Position numbers and translations under genes: made by a program
DNA from: an uncultured Bacteroidota bacterium
Lineage (GTDB): Bacteria; Bacteroidota; Bacteroidia; Chitinophagales; Chitinophagaceae
Assembly: GCA_903912435.1 (NCBI GenBank)
Contig: CAIWHI010000162.1
Location: 1-12,707 of the forward strand
Direction: 5' to 3'
Length of the DNA: 12,707 nucleotides
Shown here: positions 1 to 6,932 of the stretch, piece by piece
Position numbering within the stretch: the first letter of the stretch is position 1
Layout of the letters: the number at the start of each line of letters is the position of its first letter
Notes under the pieces: model-generated
What the model saw: only the letters and a program-made list of their open reading frames with translations
Told to the model about the DNA's origin: nothing
Databases searched by the model: none

Positions 1-498
1 ATCCCATCACGTGGCCTTATAGGTCTTCGTAGCCAGATGTTGACTAACACAGCAGGTGAAGCTGTTATGGCTCACCGTTTCGACCAATACAAGCCATGGA
101 AAGGGTATATTCCAGGCCGTAGCAATGGTGTATTAGTAGCAAAAACTGCCGGTAAAGCAACTGGTTATTCTATCGATAAATTGCAGGACCGTGGTGCATT
201 CTTCATTGACCCCAATGAGGAATTGTACGAAGGCCAGATTATTGGTGAGCACATCAAACCAGGAGACCTTGTGGTAAACGTGGCAGAAACCAAGAAACTG
301 ACCAACATGCGTTCAAGCGGTACTGATGATTCTGTAAGAATCACCCCTAAGATTGACATGACCCTGGAAGAAAACATGGAGTATATACAGCAGGATGAGT
401 GTATCGAGGTTACCCCTAAAAACATACGTCTGCGTAAAATCCAGTTGAACGAAGAAGACAGGAAGAAATACAGCAAGATGATGAAGCAGGATGCGTAA
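1..498 (+). CDS. typA: Translational GTPase TypA/BipA, C-terminal part (5' end outside window)
   Basis: The open frame runs from base 1 to the TAA at 496-498 and gives the last 165 residues of a protein usually about 600 long. It begins with the conserved stretch IPSRGLIGLRSQMLTNTAGE and continues through LQDRGAFF, YEGQIIGEH, KKLTNMRSSGTDD and ECIEVTPKNIRLRK. These are the hallmarks of domain V and the C-terminal domain that distinguish TypA/BipA from EF-G and LepA. The family is a ribosome-binding GTPase involved in 50S assembly and in growth under cold or stress. The GTP-binding domain lies upstream and cannot be judged here. The tail is lysine-rich (KKYSKMMKQDA), as is common in the family. 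A hairpin with a T-run about 95 bases downstream ends the unit. Identification is firm from the conserved blocks; nothing suggests a broken gene. Confidence 0.97.
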   Translation: MPSRGLIGLRSQMLTNTAGEAVMAHRFDQYKPWKGYIPGRSNGVLVAKTAGKATGYSIDKLQDRGAFFIDPNEELYEGQIIGEHIKPGDLVVNVAETKKLTNMRSSGTDDSVRITPKIDMTLEENMEYIQQDECIEVTPKNIRLRKIQLNEEDRKKYSKMMKQDA

Positions 499-506
499 TC
501 AAATTA

Positions 507-534
507 AAAAGTTAAAAGTCAAAAGTTAAAAGTC
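507..534. repeat. AAAAGTY heptamer tandem repeat, four units
   Basis: Four consecutive 7-base units alternate AAAAGTT and AAAAGTC, starting 8 bases after the typA stop codon. Short AAAAGTY arrays are often seen between genes in Bacteroidota. No ORF crosses it. Copy number may vary between strains through replication slippage, but that is inference. The array lies before the typA terminator, so it would be transcribed as part of the typA 3' UTR. Confidence 0.85.
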
Positions 535-592
535 ATCACTTCTTAAGAAACGGGAAGATTAAAATATTTTAGTTTTTGAAAATATATAAAAT

Positions 593-621
593 AGGTTGCT
601 CCGGTGGGGCAACCTGTTTTT
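593..621 (+). terminator. Intrinsic terminator of typA
   Basis: AGGTTGCTCC (593-602) pairs with GGGGCAACCT (606-615) around a 3-base loop. This gives 10 bp with one G-T pair. It is followed by GTTTTTATTT, a good T-run on the + strand. It sits 94 bases after the typA stop and before the next ORF. Confidence 0.85.
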
Positions 622-704
622 ATTTATGGGGAATGTAATTTGTTGCTAGCTCGAAAATACGAAACTGAATTTCCCATAACTTTACAATAAATAAAACTAT
701 TGTT

Positions 705-902
705 GTGCAATCCATATCGCTCGATAATCAATTCAATGATGTTCGACTTGCACATCAACGAAGTGAAATTGTAAGCAATTCAACTCAAGAATTCTCTATC
801 GAAGAATATAATATTGAACTTAATAATGCCGAGGCCTATATGAATGCTGGTAATTTTATTTTGCAAGATGAAGCTGAGAAACTTGCTGATAAATGGTTCT
901 GA
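705..902 (+). CDS. Small antitoxin-like protein, orphan (possibly a remnant)
   Basis: A 65-residue ORF from GTG at 705 to TGA at 900-902. The C-terminal half (FSIEEYNIELNNAEAYMNAG, then FILQDEAEKLADKWF) resembles the short antitoxin-like proteins of Bacteroidota type II toxin-antitoxin pairs, which share a pattern of the type S-x-E-E-Y-N-x-E-L-x-x-A followed by a helix ending in K-W. This match is from memory of the family, not a search. The N-terminal half reads SLDNQFNDVRLAHQRSEIVS and carries no recognised DNA-binding motif. There is no upstream ATG before the in-frame stop at 666-668, so the start is either GTG or has been lost. TAACTTTA at 677-684 resembles the phylum's TAnnTTTG -7 element, but no TTTG lies at the right distance. 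No RelE/ParE-like toxin follows; the next 480 bases have no gene. It may be an orphan antitoxin or a relic, and could also be a chance ORF. Confidence 0.5.
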   Translation: MQSISLDNQFNDVRLAHQRSEIVSNSTQEFSIEEYNIELNNAEAYMNAGNFILQDEAEKLADKWF

Positions 903-926
903 TAATAACCAATTTTGTTTTCAGTA

Positions 927-978
927 GCCCCGGCCTTCAGGCCGGGGTACATGATAAAATATGATGTGGCTTTAGCCA
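927..978. repeat. REP-like pair of palindromes
   Basis: CCCCGGCC (928-935) and GGCCGGGG (940-947) form a perfect 8-bp stem with loop TTCA. Nineteen bases later TGGCTTTAGCCA (967-978) forms a second, smaller hairpin. GC-rich palindrome pairs with loops such as TTCA and TTTA occur in many copies in Bacteroidota genomes and are thought to be moved by REP-associated tyrosine transposases. No such transposase is in the window. The element sits 24 bases after the small antitoxin-like ORF. There is no T-run, so it is not a classical terminator, although the stem could still block exonucleases or transcription. Confidence 0.7.
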
Positions 979-1381
979 AAATCGAAGTGCGCTAATTTTC
1001 AAAGTATATCCACCCACCACACCCTAAACTTTGTCATAAATCAATCAAATTGTCAAAATGGAGTAGCCCCTAAGAGTTGTCGATTTTAGGACACCCTTCA
1101 CACCCCTCCTATCCGGTTAATATTTCCACCCCCATTATTAACTAAAAAGCTAAGTATTGCGTTATTTTATATACAATAATTATCAAAATAAAAATGTGTT
1201 AAAAAACCAACCAATACCGCTCCATTCCCTGTCTTATATAGTGTTCCTCATTTTTTAATATAACAATTGAGGGTTAGTATATACATCATGCTAACCTATA
1301 TTATATTGCTTTGCAATGAAATGAGCATGAACAAAATAATATAAATATATTTCTACACCTTTTTCTAAACCAATTTTTTGT
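979..1381. other. AT-rich intergenic region upstream of the large T9SS protein, no gene seen
   Basis: About 400 bases without a credible ORF. It is AT-rich, most of all from 1140 onward. Two small hairpins lie close to the next gene: GGTTAGTAT (1272-1280) with ATGCTAACC (1288-1296), 9 bp with one G-T pair, and ATTGC-TTT-GCAAT (1305-1317). TATATTTC at 1346-1353 matches the TAnnTTTG -7 element at all but the last base, but no TTTG or TTG lies about 20 bases upstream. The promoter of the downstream gene is therefore not fixed. Start region sequence ATTTTTTGT-ATG has no Shine-Dalgarno, as is usual in this phylum. Confidence 0.6.
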
Positions 1382-4300
1382 ATGAAAAAGAACTTCAACC
1401 TACTCATATGCACAGCAATATTTCTACTGTTTGGCATCAATTCCCGCGGACAATTAATAGGAGGAAACGCATTTTTGCAGGGTCACTGGCTCGAAATTGG
1501 CGAGCTGAATAATGGTGCTTTCGGCGTTTGTGCAGGTCTGGCTCCCGCTTCTTACCATCCCGGTTGTGCAGCCTGTGCCTATGGCAATGGTCTTGCTGCT
1601 GTTTACGATTATGGCCATGATGGCTGGACCGTGGGCACACCTGCTTACTATGGCGACTATATGTTTCCTGGTACCCCATTCGAGGGCTGGGAATTGCAGG
1701 TTGCCGGCGTTCGCACCCAGGCCATGCAGGGCGGTATAGGTTCGGGTTATTCGGCCACATGCCCTGGCAATTATTACGGTGGCCCAATGACAGGGAGCAT
1801 TACCTCCTATTCAGGTGCAGGTAGCAGTGCAAGATCTTATTGGAATGGTACCTGTAGTGGATTGACCATCACTCAAGAGACCAGGGTGGATTATGATGCC
1901 TCATGGGTTGTAGTTACTACCCGGTTTTATAATCGTACCGCAGCACCAATAAATGATATCTATTACCTGAGAACTACCGACCCTGATAATGACCAGACCC
2001 ATTCGGGAAGTTTCAGGACTACCAATACTAATACATTTAAGGACGATATTGACCATAGGGTGCTTGTATCCTCGGTTGGTACTTCTTACTCCAATGCATA
2101 TCTGGGTCTGGGTACAAAAGATTGCCGCGCCCGTGGTTTTTGGTACAGTACCTGGCCCATTCCCAATACCGAAGACCTGGCGCCTATATGGGCAGGTGGC
2201 GCAGGTTCTATTGGTGCTAATAGCTTATTAGGTGCGTTTACCACCAACGATTGGGGTATGGGCCTGGTGTATAATATTGGCACTATTGCGGCTTCTGATA
2301 GTGCTATTATTTCTTATGCTTATATTTTTGATGGCATCGGTGGACTTGAAGGCGCTTTTCCTGAGCCATTATTAGTGGTAAATGGTTATCCGGTAGGTCC
2401 GAGTGGACCAGCACCGGCACCTACTTTCGATTCATTTTGGGTTTGTTCGGTACCCGGCATGACTACCTTGCCAGTGGATATTTATAATGCAAGTGATAAG
2501 GTATGGTCATGGAGTAATTGGTCATGGTCACGCAGCACCGGCCTAACAGGTAGTGGTACCTCATGGACCATTGATATTAATGCATTAACCGGGCCTACCA
2601 CATACACTATTACCGGTACCGATAGTGCTATTGATATGAAATCTTGTGCGCATAGGGTTATGGTACTTACTGTGATTCCATGCCATACTGCTCATAATAA
2701 TAGCCCTTGTATTGGTGATACCCTCAAGCTGGCTGATAGTGGTTCTAATATTGGTGCTACATATTATTGGCGTGGTCCCGGAGGGTTTACAAGTACCCTT
2801 CAGAACCCCTATAAATACCCATCCGTATTTGCCGATTCGGGTTGGTATTTCGTTTACAAGACTGTGGGTTCAGTTATAGATTCTGACAGTACGCACGTAG
2901 TCATACATCCTTTACCTGTATTAACCCTTACCACAAATACTCCCTTATGTATGGGCATGATAGATACCCTGCGGCTAGGTGTGACCCCTGATAGTCCGGG
3001 TGAACGATTCTATTGGACCGGGCCTAATGGGTATATTGATACCAATCAGTTGGCCACCCGCACCCCATTTAGTGTCAATGATACTGGCTATTATCAGGTA
3101 ATCGGCACCACCCAGTTTGGTTGTAAAGATTCGGCGCAAATAGATGCTACACTTATTCCACAACCGCCACCACCCATCATATCAGATCCTAATTATTGCC
3201 AGGGCCAACCCTTTGTGCCATTTACTGTAGTAGCTACCGGCACTGTTAAATGGTGGCCTGCGGCCACCGGGGGGGTAAGTTCGTCAACTGCCCCTACAGT
3301 GCCTACATCAGTACCCGGACTATACAGGGTATGGGCAAGCCAAAAAGTGGGTAACTGCGAAAGCCAGAGAGGCACCGATTCGGTAAGGGTAACAACAACC
3401 CCTGCAGCGCCTCTGGTTTCAGGCCCTATGCAGTATTGCCAGTTTGTAGGTCCGCTCAGTGCACTGGTGGTTACTACAACACTTACAGGTACTCCTATTT
3501 GGTATAGTGCACCCACTGGTGGCACTGCCTCCTACACTGAACTTTGGCCCAATCTGAATGTGGCAGGAACCTATACTTTCTATATTAGTCAGGTTGATTC
3601 AGGCTGTGAAGGACCCAGGACCAGCGTAGATGAAATTATCCATCCCAAACCTGTTCCACCCACTGTAAGCCCATATGCTATATGCCAGTTTAAGACTAAT
3701 GGGCCGCTCACATGTACCTTGTCTGATGCAACTGATTATGCTACCTGGTTTGCTAATGGAATACCGGCAGCAGGAACCACCGTTTACCCAACGCCACAAA
3801 CCACTATTGTGACCCATGATACCTTCTATGTAAACGAAACTTCCATTTATGGTTGTATAAGTGATAAGACAATGGATATAATAAGAATAAAGGCCCAGCC
3901 AATGGCACCAATTACATCAGATACCGCCTATTGCCAGGGATTCAAGGCATCACCACTAAATATTGGTGTGGACAGTAGCGTTAATTCTTCGCTCAATTAT
4001 TATTTGAATGGAGTTGCTTTATTACCTACACCCGTACCATCAACAAGCCAGCCAGGAACCACCACCTATTACGTAAGCCAAACAGTTGAGGGCTGCGAGG
4101 GCGATAGTGCTGCTATAACTGTAACAGTGATTCTACAACCATCATTTACCATCAAGGCCAGTCAGCCATGGGTTTGCCTGGACGATTCTATCACTTTCCA
4201 ATACCAGGGCCCTGTACTCGATAATGCAGGTTATCAATGGTATTTCCCTAATGGTGATTATTTGGCCGACGGAGCATCATTAACTACCCCTACTACCTAC

Positions 4301-5236
4301 ATAAAGTTCAATAACCTAACAGATAGTACTTATGTGGTTTTACGCGCCAGCGATGATTTTGGTAAATGCTGGGCATATGATACTGTTAGAATTAGGGTAA
4401 TACCTCACCCTATAGCAATAGCCTATACTAAAGAGGATATATGCCAGGGTGATACTACCTCACTTGCATTGGCAACCAAAAGCGATAATTCGTTCAGCTA
4501 TCAATGGTATGTGAATAGTTCAGCTCCTGCATTCAGTTCTGTGCCTCTATTTAAATCCACAGCACTGACACTTATCTCCTCAGGTTCAAACACCGGTGGG
4601 CCATTTAATATAGCATGGAATGATACCGGTAGATTTGTGATACAGCTTAATAATTTTAGCGAAGAAGGTTGTACCTCTAAACCAACATTCGATACGGTGA
4701 ATGTACATGCCTTACCAGATGCCACATTCCGCATAGAGCTGATACCAAATACTCTATGTATAGAAGATAGTGTGCTGTTCCTTGCCAATGCTTATAACTA
4801 CAGGAATAGCTATGAATGGACACCTGAGCATGCATTCACCAATGTGAACAAGCCCGAAGCATGGGGCAGGGTAGAGCAGTCGATGTTTGAGATAACCCTT
4901 AAGGTAACCAACCCATATGGTTGTAAAGCACAGGAAAGTTTATTCCTTACTCCGGGTTCCTGCTGCACGGTAGCCTTCCCCAATGCCTTTACACCTAATG
5001 GAGATGGCCACAACGATGTGTTCCATCCATTATACGAAGGCTACCACAGGTTCCATGAATTCAGGATACAAAACCGCTGGGGACAAACAGTATTCAACTC
5101 GTCTAACAGCAACCCAACCTGGGATGGTAATTTCAACGGGGTGCCACAAGATATGGGTGTGTATTTCTACTACATAAAATACGATTGCGGTGGAAAGACT
5201 ATAATAGAAACCGGTGATGTGACCCTGGTACGCTAA
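1382..5236 (+). CDS. Large secreted multi-Ig-domain protein with C-terminal gliding-motility/T9SS type B sorting domain
   Basis: A 1284-residue exported protein. Residues 1-23 form a signal peptide (KK, hydrophobic core, SRG before Gln24). Residues about 27-345 make one large Cys-, Gly- and Tyr-rich domain that I cannot assign; it contains the string RTTDPDNDQ. Then come Ig/PKD-like modules of about 75-100 residues, from about 345 to 1190. Four of them (Cys606, 686, 768, 851) recur every 80-83 residues, each with a second Cys 53-57 residues later (659, 742, 825, 905), suggesting one disulfide per module. Residues about 1194-1284 are a clear CHU_C domain: FPNAFTPNGDGHNDVF, NRWGQTVF, WDGNFNG and GVYFYYIKY. 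Known members are exported by the type IX system and stay on the surface or are released. A role in adhesion or gliding is inference. A terminator follows, so it appears to be a single-gene unit. ATG 1382 fits the signal peptide; no alternative start is needed. Confidence 0.93.
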   Translation: MKKNFNLLICTAIFLLFGINSRGQLIGGNAFLQGHWLEIGELNNGAFGVCAGLAPASYHPGCAACAYGNGLAAVYDYGHDGWTVGTPAYYGDYMFPGTPFEGWELQVAGVRTQAMQGGIGSGYSATCPGNYYGGPMTGSITSYSGAGSSARSYWNGTCSGLTITQETRVDYDASWVVVTTRFYNRTAAPINDIYYLRTTDPDNDQTHSGSFRTTNTNTFKDDIDHRVLVSSVGTSYSNAYLGLGTKDCRARGFWYSTWPIPNTEDLAPIWAGGAGSIGANSLLGAFTTNDWGMGLVYNIGTIAASDSAIISYAYIFDGIGGLEGAFPEPLLVVNGYPVGPSGPAPAPTFDSFWVCSVPGMTTLPVDIYNASDKVWSWSNWSWSRSTGLTGSGTSWTIDINALTGPTTYTITGTDSAIDMKSCAHRVMVLTVIPCHTAHNNSPCIGDTLKLADSGSNIGATYYWRGPGGFTSTLQNPYKYPSVFADSGWYFVYKTVGSVIDSDSTHVVIHPLPVLTLTTNTPLCMGMIDTLRLGVTPDSPGERFYWTGPNGYIDTNQLATRTPFSVNDTGYYQVIGTTQFGCKDSAQIDATLIPQPPPPIISDPNYCQGQPFVPFTVVATGTVKWWPAATGGVSSSTAPTVPTSVPGLYRVWASQKVGNCESQRGTDSVRVTTTPAAPLVSGPMQYCQFVGPLSALVVTTTLTGTPIWYSAPTGGTASYTELWPNLNVAGTYTFYISQVDSGCEGPRTSVDEIIHPKPVPPTVSPYAICQFKTNGPLTCTLSDATDYATWFANGIPAAGTTVYPTPQTTIVTHDTFYVNETSIYGCISDKTMDIIRIKAQPMAPITSDTAYCQGFKASPLNIGVDSSVNSSLNYYLNGVALLPTPVPSTSQPGTTTYYVSQTVEGCEGDSAAITVTVILQPSFTIKASQPWVCLDDSITFQYQGPVLDNAGYQWYFPNGDYLADGASLTTPTTYIKFNNLTDSTYVVLRASDDFGKCWAYDTVRIRVIPHPIAIAYTKEDICQGDTTSLALATKSDNSFSYQWYVNSSAPAFSSVPLFKSTALTLISSGSNTGGPFNIAWNDTGRFVIQLNNFSEEGCTSKPTFDTVNVHALPDATFRIELIPNTLCIEDSVLFLANAYNYRNSYEWTPEHAFTNVNKPEAWGRVEQSMFEITLKVTNPYGCKAQESLFLTPGSCCTVAFPNAFTPNGDGHNDVFHPLYEGYHRFHEFRIQNRWGQTVFNSSNSNPTWDGNFNGVPQDMGVYFYYIKYDCGGKTIIETGDVTLVR

Positions 5237-5294
5237 AAAAGTTTAGGAATTGGATTGTACATAATCACCTCATAGCCTTATTTTTTAAAACAAT

Positions 5295-5327
5295 AGCCGG
5301 TACCTTTTGTGGGGTGCCGGCTGTTTT
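5295..5327 (+). terminator. Intrinsic terminator of the large T9SS protein gene
   Basis: AGCCGGTACC (5295-5304) pairs with GGTGCCGGCT (5313-5322), 10 bp with one T-G pair and an 8-base loop, followed by GTTTTAG. AAAACA at 5287-5292 on the left side could extend the stem against TGTTTT. It lies 58 bases after the stop codon and before the promoter of the next gene. Confidence 0.85.
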
Positions 5328-5408
5328 AGTAGAGAAATTAATTTCAGTAATAGCAAATAAGATAAACTTTTATCGCTACCTAATGAGGGCCTAAAAAAAT
5401 AAAAATAA

Positions 5409-5440
5409 TTTGTGTAATATCTGGAATATTTTTAACTTTG
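5409..5440 (+). promoter_or_regulatory. Bacteroidota-type promoter (TTTG / TAnnTTTG) for the DNRLRE protein
   Basis: TTTG at 5409-5412 and TAACTTTG at 5433-5440 match both elements of the housekeeping promoter of this phylum (-33 TTTG and -7 TAnnTTTG), with a 20-base spacer inside the usual range. The start codon ATG at 5456 is 16 bases after the -7 element, so the 5' leader would be only about 10 bases. The promoter overlaps a TTG triplet at 5438 that would otherwise be a possible upstream start, which argues for ATG 5456. Confidence 0.8.
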
Positions 5441-5455
5441 ATTAAAACAAATTTT

Positions 5456-6379
5456 ATGAACTTTAAAATCGCTTTTACCAGTTTATTATTAGCAATGTAT
5501 TGCTACAGCACTAGTGCACAAACTATTATTATAAGGGCAAGTCCGGCCAGTGCCCAGGAGGCTGTGGTTTCATCTGTATATTCTACTACTGCAGGGCCAA
5601 ATCCGGTGGATTTTTTCGGAGCTGCCTGGACAGGAGGGGGAACACCAGGAGGCTGGCGTACTTTTTTTAGATTCGATTTTGGTACTGAGGCTACTTTTTC
5701 AATCTTAGGAGGGCTGGTCATAGACTCAGCATTTATGAAATTATGGGCCGACACTACCTCTTCCTGGGGATATGTAGGGACACCTACCTTTGGTTCAAAT
5801 AATGCTTGTGTTCTTTACAGGGTAACTAGTAATTGGGATAGTATGATGACATGGTTATCAATGCCTACTTATAGCACCACCCATCAAGGGTTACTACCCC
5901 AGAGCACAAGCTTAAAACAAAACTATTTACATATAAATATTACAGATTTACTGGTAGATATGATAGCAAGTGGCCAAAATTATGGATTTGTGATAAAGTC
6001 GGTTCAGGAAACTACTCCTTATAATTCTATGATATTCCATTCTTCTCATTCCCTTGATTCAAATGTTCGTCCTGTAATAGTAGTTTACGGCCATGCGTCA
6101 TTAAAGGTGAATGATGTTGAAACTAAAGCTAGTAATATTTTAGTAACGCCAAATCCAGCTTCATCAGCATTAACTGTAAATATTAAAAAGGCAATAGATG
6201 AAATGTTGTTTATTTCCTTAATTGATGCACAAGGTAGGGTAGTGGCAAATACAAATAATTTCGATCTTTCTACAAACGCAACATGGAATATTGATGCTAC
6301 ACAATTGCCTAAAGGTATATACTACGTAAGGGTTAATAGTAGCCTTCAAAATACGTCCAGGCAGGTAGTGGTAAATTAG
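5456..6379 (+). CDS. Secreted DNRLRE-type domain protein with T9SS type A sorting domain
   Basis: A 307-residue exported protein. Residues 1-21 are a signal peptide (hydrophobic core TSLLLAMYCYS, STSA before Gln22). Residues about 22-212 look like a DNRLRE-type beta-sandwich: a repeated start of strand segments, RTFFRFDFG (69-77), IDSAFMKLWAD (89-99), VLYRVTSNWDSMMTW (119-133) and NYGFVIKS (175-182). The pattern 'V-x-x-x-W-x-x-x-x-T-W-x-x-x-P' is typical of that family, whose members sit on secreted and often carbohydrate-active proteins. Residues about 228-307 form a type A sorting domain with the signature TPNPASSALTVNI, then LIDAQGRVV and LPKGIYYVRV. Type A cargoes are normally anchored to lipopolysaccharide or released by the PorU machinery. 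The substrate is unknown. ATG 5456 is chosen over an in-frame TTG at 5438 because the TTG lies inside the promoter and the signal peptide starts at MNFKIAF. Confidence 0.88.
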   Translation: MNFKIAFTSLLLAMYCYSTSAQTIIIRASPASAQEAVVSSVYSTTAGPNPVDFFGAAWTGGGTPGGWRTFFRFDFGTEATFSILGGLVIDSAFMKLWADTTSSWGYVGTPTFGSNNACVLYRVTSNWDSMMTWLSMPTYSTTHQGLLPQSTSLKQNYLHINITDLLVDMIASGQNYGFVIKSVQETTPYNSMIFHSSHSLDSNVRPVIVVYGHASLKVNDVETKASNILVTPNPASSALTVNIKKAIDEMLFISLIDAQGRVVANTNNFDLSTNATWNIDATQLPKGIYYVRVNSSLQNTSRQVVVN

Positions 6380-6413
6380 TTGTAAAGTATTTAATAATTG
6401 CCATTAAAGTTTT

Positions 6414-6448
6414 GCCATTAGCTATAAATGAAGGTTATAGCTAATGGC
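6414..6448. terminator. Strong hairpin between convergent genes
   Basis: GCCATTAGCTATAA (6414-6427) and TTATAGCTAATGGC (6435-6448) form a perfect 14-bp stem with a 7-base loop. It lies 34 bases after the DNRLRE gene and 37 bases from the end of the convergent arsenate reductase gene, so it could stop transcription in both directions. Neither side has a long T-run (ATCTTAGTT on +, AAAACTTT on -), so termination efficiency is uncertain. Confidence 0.7.
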
Positions 6449-6485
6449 ATCTTAGTTAATGGAAATATTACTTGCGGTTCAAAAA

Positions 6486-6932
6486 TTAAAGCCAATAGCT
6501 GAATTCACTTGCTTCTGAAATAAAATCAGATACTTGCTTTTTAATCAATTGACTAACAGTTCGTGTTTGTTCTAGTATTTCATCTTGTGTGCCAGTAAAA
6601 GATGAAGGGTCGGAGAATGACCACGCTATTCGTCTTACTTTGCCAGGGAATATTGGGCATCTTTCAGCACTTGCACCATCACAAACAGTGATTACTGCAC
6701 TATACTTCTTTCCCTGCCTGAAAAGGTCAAATACACTTTGTGTATTATGCTTGCTAATATCTATTCCTTGTTCAGCAAGTACAGTTACAACATTGGCATT
6801 CAATTTTCCTGGTTCAAGACCTGCACTTTCGGCTAGAAATAGTTCGCCACCCAATTCTTTAAGGTAGGCTTCAGCCATCTGGCTTCTTGCTGAATTGTGA
6901 ATGCATACAAATAAAATATTGTGCTTTGTCAT
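6486..6932 (-). CDS. arsC: Arsenate reductase, thioredoxin-coupled ArsC / low-molecular-weight phosphatase family
   Basis: A 148-residue cytoplasmic enzyme. The N-terminal P-loop C10-I-H-N-S-A-R16-S is the CX5R motif of low-molecular-weight tyrosine phosphatases. Cys84 and Cys92 lie in VCDGASAERCPIFPG, and the acid of the FSDPS loop is Asp108. Three cysteines (10, 84, 92) are what the ArsC branch needs to reduce arsenate to arsenite and pass the disulfide to thioredoxin; plain phosphatases lack the latter pair. In the best-studied enzyme the second and third cysteines are 7 residues apart and here 8, a variant I recall from other Bacteroidota and cyanobacterial members. The gene stands alone: no arsR, arsB or acr3 is nearby, so a general phosphatase role cannot be excluded. 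GAAGG three bases before ATG 6932 supports the start. A convergent hairpin marks its end. Confidence 0.88.
   Translation of the reverse strand: MTKHNILFVCIHNSARSQMAEAYLKELGGELFLAESAGLEPGKLNANVVTVLAEQGIDISKHNTQSVFDLFRQGKKYSAVITVCDGASAERCPIFPGKVRRIAWSFSDPSSFTGTQDEILEQTRTVSQLIKKQVSDFISEASEFSYWL

Noticed and set aside
165..476. Minus-strand ORF opposite the typA 3' end
   Set aside because: It is the shadow of a strongly conserved TypA coding sequence and has no domain of its own.
507..534. AAAAGTY units as replication iterons
   Set aside because: Only four 7-base units, no replication gene or AT-rich origin layout beside them, and they sit in the 3' UTR of a housekeeping gene.
1437..1787. Minus-strand ORF of 116 codons within the large secreted protein gene
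   Set aside because: Its product is basic and low in pattern (many His, Arg, Asn) with no recognisable domain; the + strand frame encodes a clear exported protein.
3176..4140. Regular repeat spacing as a possible CRISPR or DNA-level tandem array
   Set aside because: The periodicity is at the protein level only; the DNA of the units is divergent and lacks identical short repeats.
5438..5455. Longer N-terminus for the DNRLRE protein from TTG 5438
   Set aside because: The TTG is inside the TAACTTTG promoter element, and the signal peptide begins cleanly at ATG 5456.
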